From Collinsella sp. AF33-16 (GTDB lineage: Bacteria; Actinomycetota; Coriobacteriia; Coriobacteriales; Coriobacteriaceae): a stretch of DNA of 46,219 nucleotides. The notes below the pieces were generated by a model. The model did not search any database, was not told the DNA's origin, and worked only from the letters and a program-made list of their open reading frames with translations. The stretch covers positions 1-46,219 of the forward strand of contig NZ_QRQC01000019.1 in assembly GCF_003475325.1 (NCBI RefSeq). The letters are read 5' to 3'. The position numbers and the translations under genes were made by a program. Of this stretch, positions 1 through 7,899 are shown piece after piece (the stretch's first letter is position 1; the number at the start of each line of letters is the position of its first letter).

Positions 1-847
1 CCGGGCTCAATATCGCCGGTGTCAAAGAGGGCGATTACTCAGGTTTAGCTATCTTTCCTTCCGGGGGACCGACAGTACGATTGTGGGCTGGAAAGAGGAC
101 TTTAACATGGCGTTCCGGTGTCCTGTGCCGGCCCAGGAATCCGCGGCGCGTTATGTAGACGAGGCGGCGGACGCGATTGACGGGCCGCTTTTGTGCGGAG
201 GTCATTCCAAGGGTGGAAACCTTGCGGTGTACGGTGCGGCGATGTGCTCCGATGTCGCCCGTGAGCGAATCGAACGGGTGTATTCCCATGATGGTCCTGG
301 CTTCGTCGAGGAGTTCCTGAACGGCAACGCCTTTGCCGATCTTTCCGGCCGCATCGATAAGACGCTACCTCGGTCGTCGATCTTTGGCATGATGTTCGAG
401 ACACAGGAGGACTATGCCATCGTTGAGAGCACCGAGTTCAGCCTGCTGCAGCACAATCCCTTTAGCTGGGTGGTTGATGGTCGCGACTTCGTGTACTGTG
501 AGCGCCTGTCCGCCGGTGCTCGATACGTTGATGGCTCCATTCGCGAGATGCTGCTTGCAGTGGGGCCTGCCGAGCGCGAGCGTTTTGTAGATGCATTGTT
601 CTCCGTGTTTGAGGCTACGGGTGCTGAGCGGTTTGCGGATATCGCTGGGAATCTGCGCGAGAGCCTGCCCGTGATGCTCCAGGCTGCGCAAGGTTTCGAC
701 AAGGATACGCGACGCTTTGTCTCGCAGACCATCGTGGCAATCCTTAAATGCGCGCTGCTGCCCAAACGACCCCAGATCGACATGTCCACTGCCGGTAAGA
801 GTCTGGCAGAACAGCTCGAGGCTTGGCAGTCCGAGCTTCTGCGCTAG
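1..847 (+). CDS. DUF2974 (Mbeg1-like) alpha/beta-hydrolase, 5' end outside window, possible frameshift
   Basis: The frame ending at 847 carries a lipase-type nucleophile elbow (GHSKGGN, bases about 199-219) and, before it, the FRGTD and GWKEDFNM motifs typical of DUF2974 lipase-like proteins. The first GTG in frame (83) lies inside the conserved FRGTD-x5-GWKEDF block, so it is not the true start; the gene begins upstream of the window. The nucleophile would be the Ser of GHSKG; the substrate is unknown. Oddity: bases 3-50 read as convincing protein (GLNIAGVKEGDYSGL) in a different frame from FRGTD, which suggests a frameshift near 45-58, either a pseudogene or a sequencing error. Family call is confident; intactness is not. 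Confidence 0.75.
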   Translation, partial: RAQYRRCQRGRLLRFSYLSFRGTDSTIVGWKEDFNMAFRCPVPAQESAARYVDEAADAIDGPLLCGGHSKGGNLAVYGAAMCSDVARERIERVYSHDGPGFVEEFLNGNAFADLSGRIDKTLPRSSIFGMMFETQEDYAIVESTEFSLLQHNPFSWVVDGRDFVYCERLSAGARYVDGSIREMLLAVGPAERERFVDALFSVFEATGAERFADIAGNLRESLPVMLQAAQGFDKDTRRFVSQTIVAILKCALLPKRPQIDMSTAGKSLAEQLEAWQSELLR

Positions 848-957
848 CCATTGGTGCAAAGCAACCTGTCCCCGATGCACCAATCTTCGATGCGCTCGGG
901 AGGGCTCGACCGCTATACTGGTTCGTGCCGAAATCGATCTAGAACGGAATGCCGTAT

Positions 958-1962
958 ATGAAAATCAATCACGCGATTCTGCATATCCTGGACTTTGACT
1001 CTGCCGTCAACGTTATGAGCCAGCGCGAGCTCGATATCGAGAGTCGTACCGTGCGCAACTTCGTGACCACGCATCTGCGCCGCGCACGTACCTCGGCCGA
1101 CAATAAACGCGCCACGTTTGCCGAGAACTCTGCGTTTGGCGGCGAGCTCAAGGGCTATTTCTTTGGCGAGCGCGAGTTCGTGGACCTGTCGCAGCAGATT
1201 GCGGAGTTTATCTCCTCCGAGCTCACCAAAGCCGAGAAAGCCGAGTCCACCGACGTGCTCGTGGCCGATTTTGACGACGATGAGGATGCCCGCTGGTTTG
1301 CCGTGATGCTGCTGGGCTCCAAGCAGGCTTTTATGCACGAAGTGGGCCGCGAGGAGGGAGAGGTGCGCAACGACATCGCGCGCCACTACGCCATTCTGCC
1401 GAACCCCTCGCAAAAGGTGCCGAGCTATGCCATCGTGCGTGCGAGCACCATGGAGATCGGTTACGTGGACAAGAAGCGCAAGATTGCCGGTGAGGACCGT
1501 ATGCTTATCCCCGATGGCCTGCTGCAGTGCGACACGGGCGTATCAGGCAAGGAGGTCATCGACACCGTGACGCGTGTGGTCGAGGAAGTCGCCGAGGAGC
1601 ACGGTGCCAATACGGCCGTGGCGCTCGCCAAGGTTAAGGCTGCCGTCGCCGAGAAAGTCGAGGATGACGAGGAGCTGCCGCCCTGGGATATCGTCGATGA
1701 GGTCTTTGAGGACGAACCGGTTATCAAGGAGAGCGTGCGCGCGGCACTGACTGAGGAGAAGGTGCCTGAGCGTGTGCCCGTGGAGCGCAAGCAGGTCGAA
1801 CGCGCGGCCGTGCGCAACCACAAGATTCGTACCGATACGGGCATCGAGATCAGCTTTCCGGCCGAGATGGGCTCGAACTCCGAGTACATCGAGTTCGTCA
1901 ACGAACCCAACGGCCTCATCTCCATCGAGCTCAAGAATATCGGCAGCATCGAGAATCGATAG
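958..1962 (+). CDS. Nucleoid-associated protein (NdpA/YejK-like, PF04245)
   Basis: A 334-residue acidic protein beginning MKINHAILHILD, the usual start of the 37-kDa nucleoid-associated family. It contains the family's conserved N-terminal half (SQRELDIESRTVRNFVTTHL) and a C-terminal segment with SEYIEFVNEPNG. Members bind the nucleoid in Gram-negatives; in Gram-positive genomes the role is less clear and may be linked to mobile DNA or defence. ATG at 949 (adding MPY) is the alternative start; 958 is preferred because GGA sits about 10 nt upstream and the family starts there. It stands alone, between the hydrolase and the convergent dap operon, and ends at a bidirectional terminator. Confidence 0.8.
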   Translation: MKINHAILHILDFDSAVNVMSQRELDIESRTVRNFVTTHLRRARTSADNKRATFAENSAFGGELKGYFFGEREFVDLSQQIAEFISSELTKAEKAESTDVLVADFDDDEDARWFAVMLLGSKQAFMHEVGREEGEVRNDIARHYAILPNPSQKVPSYAIVRASTMEIGYVDKKRKIAGEDRMLIPDGLLQCDTGVSGKEVIDTVTRVVEEVAEEHGANTAVALAKVKAAVAEKVEDDEELPPWDIVDEVFEDEPVIKESVRAALTEEKVPERVPVERKQVERAAVRNHKIRTDTGIEISFPAEMGSNSEYIEFVNEPNGLISIELKNIGSIENR

Positions 1963-1987
1963 CGGCTCGAGTAGATTGACCGTAACG

Positions 1988-2021
1988 AAAAGGCCAAAGC
2001 CCTTTGGGGCTTCGGCCTTCT
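1988..2021. terminator. Bidirectional intrinsic terminator
   Basis: Stem AAGGCCAAAGCCC (1990-2002) pairs with GGGCTTCGGCCTT (2007-2019) with one bulge, A-rich on the left and T-containing on the right. It separates the nucleoid-associated gene from the convergent dap operon. Confidence 0.75.
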
Positions 2022-2040
2022 TGGTAAAACCGCGTAACTA

Positions 2041-2760
2041 TTAAAGCTGACGTAGTCCCTCTTCGAGGCCGGTCTTGCTGTCGGTTTTCTCATCGCGCAT
2101 CTTGATGACGCGGGCGGGGACACCGGCCACGACGGCGCCGGCGGGGACGTCCTCGACGCATACGGCGCCGGCGGCAACGACAGCACCCTTGCCCACGCGC
2201 ACGCCCTCCAGGACCACGGCGTTGGCGCCAATCATGACATCATCTTCGATGATGACGGGCGTGGCGCTCGCAGGCTCAACGACGCCTGCCAGTACGGTGC
2301 CGGCGCCGATATGGCAGTTCTTGCCCACGGTTGCGCGGCCGCCCAGGACGGCGCCCATATCAATCATAGAGCCCTCGCCGATAACGGAGCCGATGTTGAT
2401 GATGGTGCCCATCATGATGACGGCGCGGTCGCCGATCTCGACGCGGTCGCGGATGATTGCGCCCGGCTCGATGCGGGCATTGATGCCCTTAAGGTCGAGC
2501 ATGGGGACGGCGGAGTTGCGGCAGTCATTCTCGACGTCGTAGTAGTCGATGGAGTCGGCATTGGCATCGAGGATGACCTTGAGCTCATCCCAGTCACCAA
2601 AGACGGTCTTGCCACGACGACCGCCGTAGACGTGCGCATTGCCCCACTGGACCTTCATGCCCGGCTTTTCGCGCACGTACAGTTTGACGGGCGTTTTCTT
2701 GGGCGCGGTGGCGATGTAGTCGATAATCTCCTGTGCATCCATCTCGGCTGCGTTGCTCAT
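2041..2760 (-). CDS. dapH: 2,3,4,5-tetrahydropyridine-2,6-dicarboxylate N-acetyltransferase (DapH)
   Basis: A 239-residue protein with the DapH N-terminal domain ([21 protein letters not shown]) followed by a left-handed beta-helix of hexapeptide repeats (for example [19 protein letters not shown]). It transfers acetyl from acetyl-CoA to tetrahydrodipicolinate, the first step of the acetylated branch of DAP/lysine synthesis. It is the last gene of the minus-strand operon; SD AAAGGAG lies 9 nt before the ATG, 39 nt after dapB. The N-terminal domain distinguishes it from the succinyltransferase DapD. The acetylated route is consistent with the M20D deacetylase gene at 6222. Confidence 0.93.
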   Translation of the reverse strand: MSNAAEMDAQEIIDYIATAPKKTPVKLYVREKPGMKVQWGNAHVYGGRRGKTVFGDWDELKVILDANADSIDYYDVENDCRNSAVPMLDLKGINARIEPGAIIRDRVEIGDRAVIMMGTIINIGSVIGEGSMIDMGAVLGGRATVGKNCHIGAGTVLAGVVEPASATPVIIEDDVMIGANAVVLEGVRVGKGAVVAAGAVCVEDVPAGAVVAGVPARVIKMRDEKTDSKTGLEEGLRQL

Positions 2761-2799
2761 TTGCTATCTCTCCTTTGGGCGGATTCGGTTGATACCTGG

Positions 2800-3540
2800 T
2801 TAGGCAAACATGACCTGGTCGAACGTATAGAAGCCGGGTTCACGGGCGACGAGCTTCTGCGCGGCTGCCAGGGCGCCGTTGACAAAGATCTGACGGCTCG
2901 TGGCGCGGTGGGTGAGCGTGACTTCCTCGTCCTGGCCAAAGAAACCCACCTCGTGCACACCGGCTACGGTGCCGCCGCGCAGCGAGTGCATGCCGATTTC
3001 CTTGGGGTCGCGCGCTCCGCACATGCCCTCGCGGCCATAGACGGGGTGGTAGCCTGCCTCGGGCTCGGCTTCGACGACGGCGTCGAGCAGCAGCTTTGCG
3101 GTGCCGCTGGGGGCATCGACTTTTTGGTTATGGTGCGTCTCGACGATTTCGCAGTCAAAGCCGGGCAGCTCGCGCGTGGCCTGTGCTACCAGATGACGCA
3201 GGGCTGCGATGCCGATGGAGTAATTGCCCGAGTGCATAACGCGGGCGTTCTGGCCCAGCTCACGCAGGCGGTCCATCTGCTCGGGGGTGTAGCCTGTGGT
3301 GCCCGAGACTAACGCCGCGCCCGTGCGCTCGACATAGGCGACGACGGCATCGAAGGTCACGACGTTCGAGAAGTCGATGATGACGTCGGCTGCCGGGGTG
3401 CTCTCGAGCTCGGACAGGTCAAAACCGATCTGGGCCACGATATCAAAAACGGGCTCTCCAGCGGCGTTGACAATGCCCTCGGCGGTAGTGTGGATGAGCG
3501 AGCCCATGCGGCCCGTTCCCATAATGACGGTCTTAATCAA
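2800..3540 (-). CDS. dapB: 4-hydroxy-tetrahydrodipicolinate reductase
   Basis: A 246-residue NAD(P)H-dependent reductase: N-terminal Rossmann motif (VIMGTGRMG), VSGTTGYT, the catalytic ETHHNQKVDAPSGTA block and a C-terminal SRQIFVNGALAAA helix. It reduces the DapA product to tetrahydrodipicolinate. The start is TTG at 3538-3540, within TTGATTAA that overlaps the dapA stop; GGGAG lies 9 nt upstream. The next Met (codon 7) falls inside the nucleotide-binding motif, so TTG is well supported. The 8-nt overlap implies translational coupling with dapA. Confidence 0.93.
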   Translation of the reverse strand: MIKTVIMGTGRMGSLIHTTAEGIVNAAGEPVFDIVAQIGFDLSELESTPAADVIIDFSNVVTFDAVVAYVERTGAALVSGTTGYTPEQMDRLRELGQNARVMHSGNYSIGIAALRHLVAQATRELPGFDCEIVETHHNQKVDAPSGTAKLLLDAVVEAEPEAGYHPVYGREGMCGARDPKEIGMHSLRGGTVAGVHEVGFFGQDEEVTLTHRATSRQIFVNGALAAAQKLVAREPGFYTFDQVMFA

Positions 3541-4423
3541 GCAGACCAGCTCCCTTCAGAGCATCGGTAAGTGCGGCGCGCGTGTTATCGGCCATGGGGC
3601 ACAGCGGCATGCGGTAGTTGGCTTCGATCATGCCCATCTGGGCGAGTGCCTCCTTGACGGGGATGGGGTTGACCTCGCTAAAGAGGGCATTGATGAGCGG
3701 CTGGCCGGCAATTTGGATATCGCGGGCGCGCTCCACGTCGCCGTCCAGATAGGCGCGGCACATGTCGTGCACGAGCTGCGGCTGAACATCGGCCCACACG
3801 CTGATGGTGCCCGAGGCGCCCAGGCTCATGAGCGGCACGGTGAGCGTGTCTTCGCCCGAGTACATACGGAAGTCGTCGGACAGCAGGTGGGCGATCTTGG
3901 CCGCGTAGGCGACGTTGCCCGAGGCTTCCTTAATACCCATGATGTTGGGGTGCGCGGCCAAGCGCTCTACGTTGCGCTCGCTGATGCCGCAGCCGCAGCG
4001 GCCGGGGATGTTGTACAGGATGCAGGGGATATCTACGGCATCGGCAACGGTCTTAAAGTGCTGGTAGATGCCCTCTTCATTAGACTTGTTGTAGTAGGGG
4101 GTAATGAGCAGCAGGCCGTCGGCGCCCAGGCCCTGATAGGTGAGCGACTTGGTGAGCATGGTTTGCGTGGAGTTGGAGCCCGAGCCGGCGATGACGGGGA
4201 CGCGGCCTGCAACCTGCTTGACCACGGCGGCGACGACGGAGTTGTCCTCGTCATCGGTCATCGTGGCGCTCTCGCCGGTGGTGCCCAGGGTGAGGATGGC
4301 GTCGGTGCCATTTTGCAGGTGGAAATCGATAAGGCGCTCGAGTGCGTCAAAGTCGACGCTGCCGTCCTTTTTAAACGGCGTAACAAGGGCGACGATCGAG
4401 CCCTCGAGGTTGCGGATATCCAT
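3533..4423 (-). CDS. dapA: DapA from internal start (4-hydroxy-tetrahydrodipicolinate synthase)
   Basis: This is the alternative product of the fused frame. ATG at 4421-4423 gives a 296-residue protein of normal DapA length. It condenses pyruvate with aspartate semialdehyde; the Thr pair sits in TLGTTGES, the Tyr in ITPYYNKSNEE and the Schiff-base Lys in GIKEASGN. AAGGAG (4430-4435) is 6 nt upstream. Whether the cell makes free DapA, the fusion, or both cannot be decided from sequence; the SD quality argues that free DapA is at least a major product. Confidence 0.65.
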   Translation of the reverse strand: MDIRNLEGSIVALVTPFKKDGSVDFDALERLIDFHLQNGTDAILTLGTTGESATMTDDEDNSVVAAVVKQVAGRVPVIAGSGSNSTQTMLTKSLTYQGLGADGLLLITPYYNKSNEEGIYQHFKTVADAVDIPCILYNIPGRCGCGISERNVERLAAHPNIMGIKEASGNVAYAAKIAHLLSDDFRMYSGEDTLTVPLMSLGASGTISVWADVQPQLVHDMCRAYLDGDVERARDIQIAGQPLINALFSEVNPIPVKEALAQMGMIEANYRMPLCPMADNTRAALTDALKGAGLLD

Positions 4424-5842
4424 GTTCTTCTCCTTCGCTTCCGCGATCTGGATGCGTTTGTTCCATTGGACGGCGACGGCCAGGCGCTCGTCCTGAGCGC
4501 GACGACGAGCGCTTTCGGCGCGCGACTTGGCCAGCAGCTCTCGGCCGCTCGGCAACACGTCGAGCGTGGCAAAATAATCGCCCGGGCGCTCGGCGCGGCG
4601 GATAAGGTCGGCCGAGCCGTCGGGGCGCAGCAGCACCTCGGCGGAGCGCAGACGGCCGTTGTAGTTGTAGCCCATGGAGTAACCATGCGCGCCGGTATCG
4701 TGGATCACGAGCACATCACCCATGTCGACCCGCGGTAGCTCGCGGTCGATGGCGAACTTGTCGTTGTTCTCGCACAGATTGCCCGTAATGTCGTACGTGT
4801 TTGTGACAGGCGCCGCGGTCTTGTCGGAGCCACCCGGCTGGCCCATCACCGTAATGTGGTGGTAGGCGCCATACATGGCAGGGCGGATCAGATCGACGGC
4901 GCTTGCGTCGACACCGATATAGTCCTTGTAGATTTGCTTCTCGTGGATGGCCTTGGTGACCAGGCAGCCGTAGGGGCCCATCATAAAGCGGCCCATCTCG
5001 GTGCAGATTGCCACATCGCCCATGCCGGCGGGAACCAGAATCTCGTCGTAGGCCGCATGCACTCCTTCGCCGATGGCATGGATATCGTTGGCCTGCTGCT
5101 CGGGCAGGTAGGGGATGCCGACGCCGCCGGACAGATTGATAAAGGCGACGTGTGCGCCGGTCTCGCGCTCCAGGCGCACGGCAAGCTCAAAGAGGATGCG
5201 CGCGAGCTTGGGGTAGTAGTCGTTGGTGACGGTGTTGCTGGCAAGGAATGCGTGGATGCCAAAGTTTTCGGCGCCCTTGGCCTTGAGCGTGCGAAAGGCC
5301 TCGAAGAGCTGCTCGGTGGTCATGCCGTATTTGGAGTCGCCGGGGTTGTCCATGATGCCGTTGGAGAGCTGGAACAGACCGCCCGGATTAAAGCGGCAGC
5401 TGACCGTCTTGGGGATGGGGCCTGCGACGCGCTCAAAGAACTCGATGTGGCTGATGTCGTCAAAGTTGACGATGGCGCCCAGCTTGTCGGCGAGCTCAAA
5501 GTCCGCTGCCGGCGTGTCGTTGGATGAGAACATGATGTCGTGTCCCGTGATACCCAGCGAGCGGGCGATCATGAGCTCGGTATAGCTCGAGCAATCGCAG
5601 CCGCAGCCGTATTCGTTGAGAATGGAGATGAGCGCCGGGTTGGGATTGGCCTTGACGGCAAAGTATTCCTTAAAGCCCGGGTTCCATGCGAAGGCGTCGC
5701 GCACCTCTTGCATGTTGCGTCGGATGCCCGCCTCGTCATATAGATGAAATGGCGTGGGGAACTGCTCGACGATATGCTCGAGCGTCTTCTTGTCCACAAA
5801 CGGCTGCTTGGCCGCATATGCCTCGTTGGGGGTTAATGCCAT
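3533..5842 (-). CDS. lysA-dapA: In-frame LysA-DapA fusion (DAP decarboxylase / 4-hydroxy-tetrahydrodipicolinate synthase)
   Basis: One uninterrupted 769-codon frame. Residues 1 to about 465 are a PLP-dependent DAP decarboxylase: the lysine in FAVKANPNPALI, HAFLASNTVTNDYYP, CTEMGRFMMGPYGC and MYGAYHHI. Residues 474-769 are a complete DapA: LEGSIVALVTPFKKDGSVD, TLGTTGESATM, the YNIPGRCG block and the Schiff-base lysine in IMGIKEASGN. No stop codon separates them; the linker is charged (RRRAQDERLAVAVQWNKRIQIAEAKEKN). A strong internal SD precedes the DapA Met, so free DapA may be made as well as, or instead of, a fusion. The fusion joins the first and last enzymes of the DAP-lysine branch. Expression is probably governed by the upstream lysine riboswitch. 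Confidence 0.85.
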   Translation of the reverse strand: MALTPNEAYAAKQPFVDKKTLEHIVEQFPTPFHLYDEAGIRRNMQEVRDAFAWNPGFKEYFAVKANPNPALISILNEYGCGCDCSSYTELMIARSLGITGHDIMFSSNDTPAADFELADKLGAIVNFDDISHIEFFERVAGPIPKTVSCRFNPGGLFQLSNGIMDNPGDSKYGMTTEQLFEAFRTLKAKGAENFGIHAFLASNTVTNDYYPKLARILFELAVRLERETGAHVAFINLSGGVGIPYLPEQQANDIHAIGEGVHAAYDEILVPAGMGDVAICTEMGRFMMGPYGCLVTKAIHEKQIYKDYIGVDASAVDLIRPAMYGAYHHITVMGQPGGSDKTAAPVTNTYDITGNLCENNDKFAIDRELPRVDMGDVLVIHDTGAHGYSMGYNYNGRLRSAEVLLRPDGSADLIRRAERPGDYFATLDVLPSGRELLAKSRAESARRRAQDERLAVAVQWNKRIQIAEAKEKNMDIRNLEGSIVALVTPFKKDGSVDFDALERLIDFHLQNGTDAILTLGTTGESATMTDDEDNSVVAAVVKQVAGRVPVIAGSGSNSTQTMLTKSLTYQGLGADGLLLITPYYNKSNEEGIYQHFKTVADAVDIPCILYNIPGRCGCGISERNVERLAAHPNIMGIKEASGNVAYAAKIAHLLSDDFRMYSGEDTLTVPLMSLGASGTISVWADVQPQLVHDMCRAYLDGDVERARDIQIAGQPLINALFSEVNPIPVKEALAQMGMIEANYRMPLCPMADNTRAALTDALKGAGLLD
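4430..4435 (-). promoter_or_regulatory. Internal Shine-Dalgarno for dapA inside the lysA frame
   Basis: AAGGAG, 6 nt before ATG 4421-4423. It is read in the fused frame as Lys-Glu, so it does double duty as linker codons. Confidence 0.7.
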
Positions 5843-5852
5843 GTCCCGTAAA

Positions 5853-5920
5853 CCTCGCTATCCAGACGGCGCCATCTGCGCATCGAATCCGCATAGCGTG
5901 GACCCAATGTCCGGATAGCG
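5853..5920 (-). promoter_or_regulatory. Expression platform hairpin between lysine aptamer and lysA
   Basis: CGCTATCCGGAC (5920-5909) pairs with GTCTGGATAGCG (5867-5856), 12 bp with one G-U. The 3' arm runs into GAGG (5856-5853), the only plausible SD for lysA (ATG 5842). There is no T-run, so control is more likely at translation than by termination. Inference from pairing only. Confidence 0.55.
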
Positions 5921-5936
5921 CTCCCGCATTGCTGCA

Positions 5937-6071
5937 GACAGTCCTGCGGGTGTTTCCCGCAGGCCCACCAGGTTGTTCGTGCCCGAAAAGCCCAGTTCGG
6001 CGGGTTTCGCCTCCCCACGGGGTCAAAGCCTGCCGGCTCACCCGCGGTTCTTCGTGCCCGCGCCTCTATCA
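5937..6071 (-). promoter_or_regulatory. Lysine riboswitch (L box) aptamer
   Basis: Read on the minus strand, the leader begins GATAGAGGCGCG and ends GGACTGTC. GATAG and CTGTC form P1. Between them lie conserved L-box blocks: GAGGCGC, a GAAGAAC loop, GCGAAACCCGCCGAACTGGG, and a GCCTGCGGGAAACACCCGCAGG hairpin immediately before ACTGTC. These match the lysine riboswitch consensus in content and order. It lies upstream of lysA-dapA-dapB-dapH, whose end product is lysine. Confidence 0.88.
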
Positions 6072-6081
6072 AGTGGTAACG

Positions 6082-6110
6082 ACCCTACCACGTTGCACTT
6101 TACCAAACAA
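6082..6110 (-). promoter_or_regulatory. Candidate promoter of the lysine operon
   Basis: On the minus strand, TTGTTT and TAGGGT with a 17-nt spacer, about 10 nt upstream of the aptamer. The -10 is a poor match; the call rests on spacing and position. Confidence 0.4.
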
Positions 6111-6221
6111 GAGTATTCGTATATAACGTTTAAAAAATGCAGGGATATGCTGGAAATAAGGGTGTAGCAATCTTGCGGCACAATAGATAGCAGCCGACGC
6201 GCACCTACGAAAGGAACCAAT

Positions 6222-7409
6222 ATGGCCGAGCTCCAAGAACTCCGTCGCTACCGCCGCGACTTGCACAGGATCCCGGAGCTCGACTTCGATCTTCCGCAGA
6301 CGATCGCCTATATCGAGGGCGTGTTGGCACCGCTCACCTGCGAGGTGACCCATCCGTGCCCCGGCTGCGTCTGCGCTTTCTTCGACGCTGGCGTTGGCGC
6401 CGCGCATGCCACGGCGATTCGCGCCGATATGGATGCGCTGCCCATTGCCGAGGCAACGGGGGCAGCGTTCGCTTCGACCCATCCCGGCAAGATGCATGCT
6501 TGCGGGCACGATGGACACATGGCCATGGCGCTTTCGGCGGCAACCTTTGTCGACCGTACGATCCGTGAGCAGCCGGGCGCCATTAAGCGCAATGTGCTCT
6601 TTGTGTTTCAGCCGGCCGAGGAGACGACTGGTGGTGCCAAGACGGTGTGCGAGAGCGGCGTGTTCGAGCGCTACGGGGTGGATCGCATCTTCGGCTTCCA
6701 CGTGTGGCCCGATCTGCCCGCCGGCACGTTGGCGAGCTGCTCCGGTCCGTTGCTGGCGCGTTCGAGTGAGACACACATTCATATCCATGGCACGAGCATC
6801 CATATCGCTAAGACCTATGGCGTTCCGGTCGAGGAGTCGCACGATGCGGCGCTGGCGGCTGCCAAGTTCTTGGTTTCCGAGCGCGAGCTCATGGACGAGT
6901 TGGGTGTCGACGAGCCCTGCATTGGTAAGTTCGGCCTGCTGCAGGCCGGCACCGTCTGCAATGCGGTGGCGGGGGAGGCCCATGTTGCCGGCAGCCTACG
7001 TGTGTTTACGGACGACATGTTCGACCGTGCGCGTGAGGGCGTGCGCCGCGTGTTGGACGAGGCCTGCGCCGCAACAGGCTGTACGTACGACCTCGACTTT
7101 GCCGAGGGCTATCCGCCGGTCGATAACGACCCCGTGCTGTTCGCCCACATTGCGCCTGTCTTGTCCGAGCTGCAACTCGTGGATGAGCCTTTGCTGATTG
7201 CCGAGGACTTCGCTTTCTATCAGCGCCATCTGCCAGGTGTGTTCTTCCTCCTGGGTACGGGCGTGCCGGAGGGACAAGATAATCCGATCGATTCGGATGG
7301 CTGTCCCGCCTATGCCACGAGCGCCCTGCATACCGATACCATGCTCTTTGACGAGGAAATCCTACTCAAGGGCCTCGATGTCTACAAACGATTGCTTGTG
7401 ATGGAGTGA
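6222..7409 (+). CDS. dapL: M20D amidohydrolase, probable N-acetyldiaminopimelate deacetylase
   Basis: A 395-residue M20 metallopeptidase-type amidohydrolase. Metal-site motifs are in place: RADMDALPI, MHACGHDGH (Cys and His ligands of subfamily D), FQPAEE (catalytic Glu pair), FGFHVWP and a late His in ALHTDT. It would remove acetyl from N-acetyl-LL-DAP. The subfamily also includes hippurate and N-acyl-amino-acid hydrolases, so the substrate is inferred from context: it is divergent from the operon that carries dapH, whose acetylated pathway needs such an enzyme. SD AAAGGA is 7 nt upstream of ATG. Confidence 0.72.
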   Translation: MAELQELRRYRRDLHRIPELDFDLPQTIAYIEGVLAPLTCEVTHPCPGCVCAFFDAGVGAAHATAIRADMDALPIAEATGAAFASTHPGKMHACGHDGHMAMALSAATFVDRTIREQPGAIKRNVLFVFQPAEETTGGAKTVCESGVFERYGVDRIFGFHVWPDLPAGTLASCSGPLLARSSETHIHIHGTSIHIAKTYGVPVEESHDAALAAAKFLVSERELMDELGVDEPCIGKFGLLQAGTVCNAVAGEAHVAGSLRVFTDDMFDRAREGVRRVLDEACAATGCTYDLDFAEGYPPVDNDPVLFAHIAPVLSELQLVDEPLLIAEDFAFYQRHLPGVFFLLGTGVPEGQDNPIDSDGCPAYATSALHTDTMLFDEEILLKGLDVYKRLLVME

Positions 7410-7411
7410 CG

Positions 7412-7735
7412 ATGAGGCGACGTCGGCAATCTGCCGTATATAGTCCGGGTGGATGCGGGTGTGGTTTGCTGCTACTTCCGGTCATTGCTGTGAGCATTGG
7501 CGTGATGTTTGTGCTTGCTGGGCTGGCTGCGGCGGCACTCGTACTGTTTATCACTGCCATCGGCGTGACGATTTGGCTCTGCCGCAATCGCGGGCAACGC
7601 CGTGCCGACGGTAAAACCAATGTCGGCTGGGTCGTATTCCTGATCATTGCGTACCCGCTGAGTGTCAGCTACCTGGTGTTCTTTGCCCTGTTGATGATCA
7701 GTGCCTTTACCGGGAAATCCGTCACGGTGGGTTGA
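7412..7735 (+). CDS. Small membrane protein, unknown function
   Basis: A 107-residue protein with an Arg-rich N-terminus (MRRRRQ), a GGCGCG turn, a long hydrophobic stretch (about residues 18-54, one or two helices), a polar Arg/Lys segment and another hydrophobic helix (about 75-98). The ATG follows GGAG by 5 nt and lies 2 nt after the amidohydrolase TGA, so the two are probably co-transcribed. GTG 7406 is an alternative start. I do not recognise a family. Confidence 0.65.
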   Translation: MRRRRQSAVYSPGGCGCGLLLLPVIAVSIGVMFVLAGLAAAALVLFITAIGVTIWLCRNRGQRRADGKTNVGWVVFLIIAYPLSVSYLVFFALLMISAFTGKSVTVG

Positions 7736-7840
7736 TGCGCTGCCAGCAGACGGTCACGCAAAGTGCGTTTGCTCGGCGTCTGGATAGCTGCATTGGCCGT
7801 TTACCGCAACCTTAGCTCTCAGCTAATGAATTCAAATTCA

Positions 7841-7894
7841 ATCCTTCCTACGATGTGCTGTGTGCCGGCACGGTAGCCGGATCGTAGGAAGGAT
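7841..7894 (+). promoter_or_regulatory. 14-bp perfect hairpin enclosing the FxLYD gene's ribosome-binding site
   Basis: ATCCTTCCTACGAT (7841-7854) is the exact reverse complement of ATCGTAGGAAGGAT (7881-7894). An inner CCGGC/GCCGG stem occupies much of the 26-nt loop. The right arm contains the SD (GGAAGGA), 6 nt before ATG 7900, so the folded RNA hides the ribosome site. Confidence 0.65.
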
Positions 7895-7899
7895 GAATA

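Noticed and set aside
2311..4738. Long plus-strand frames opposite dapH, dapB and dapA
   Set aside because: They mirror real genes on the other strand, have Gly/Val/Ala/His-rich low-complexity translations and no SD. They are an effect of GC-rich third positions.
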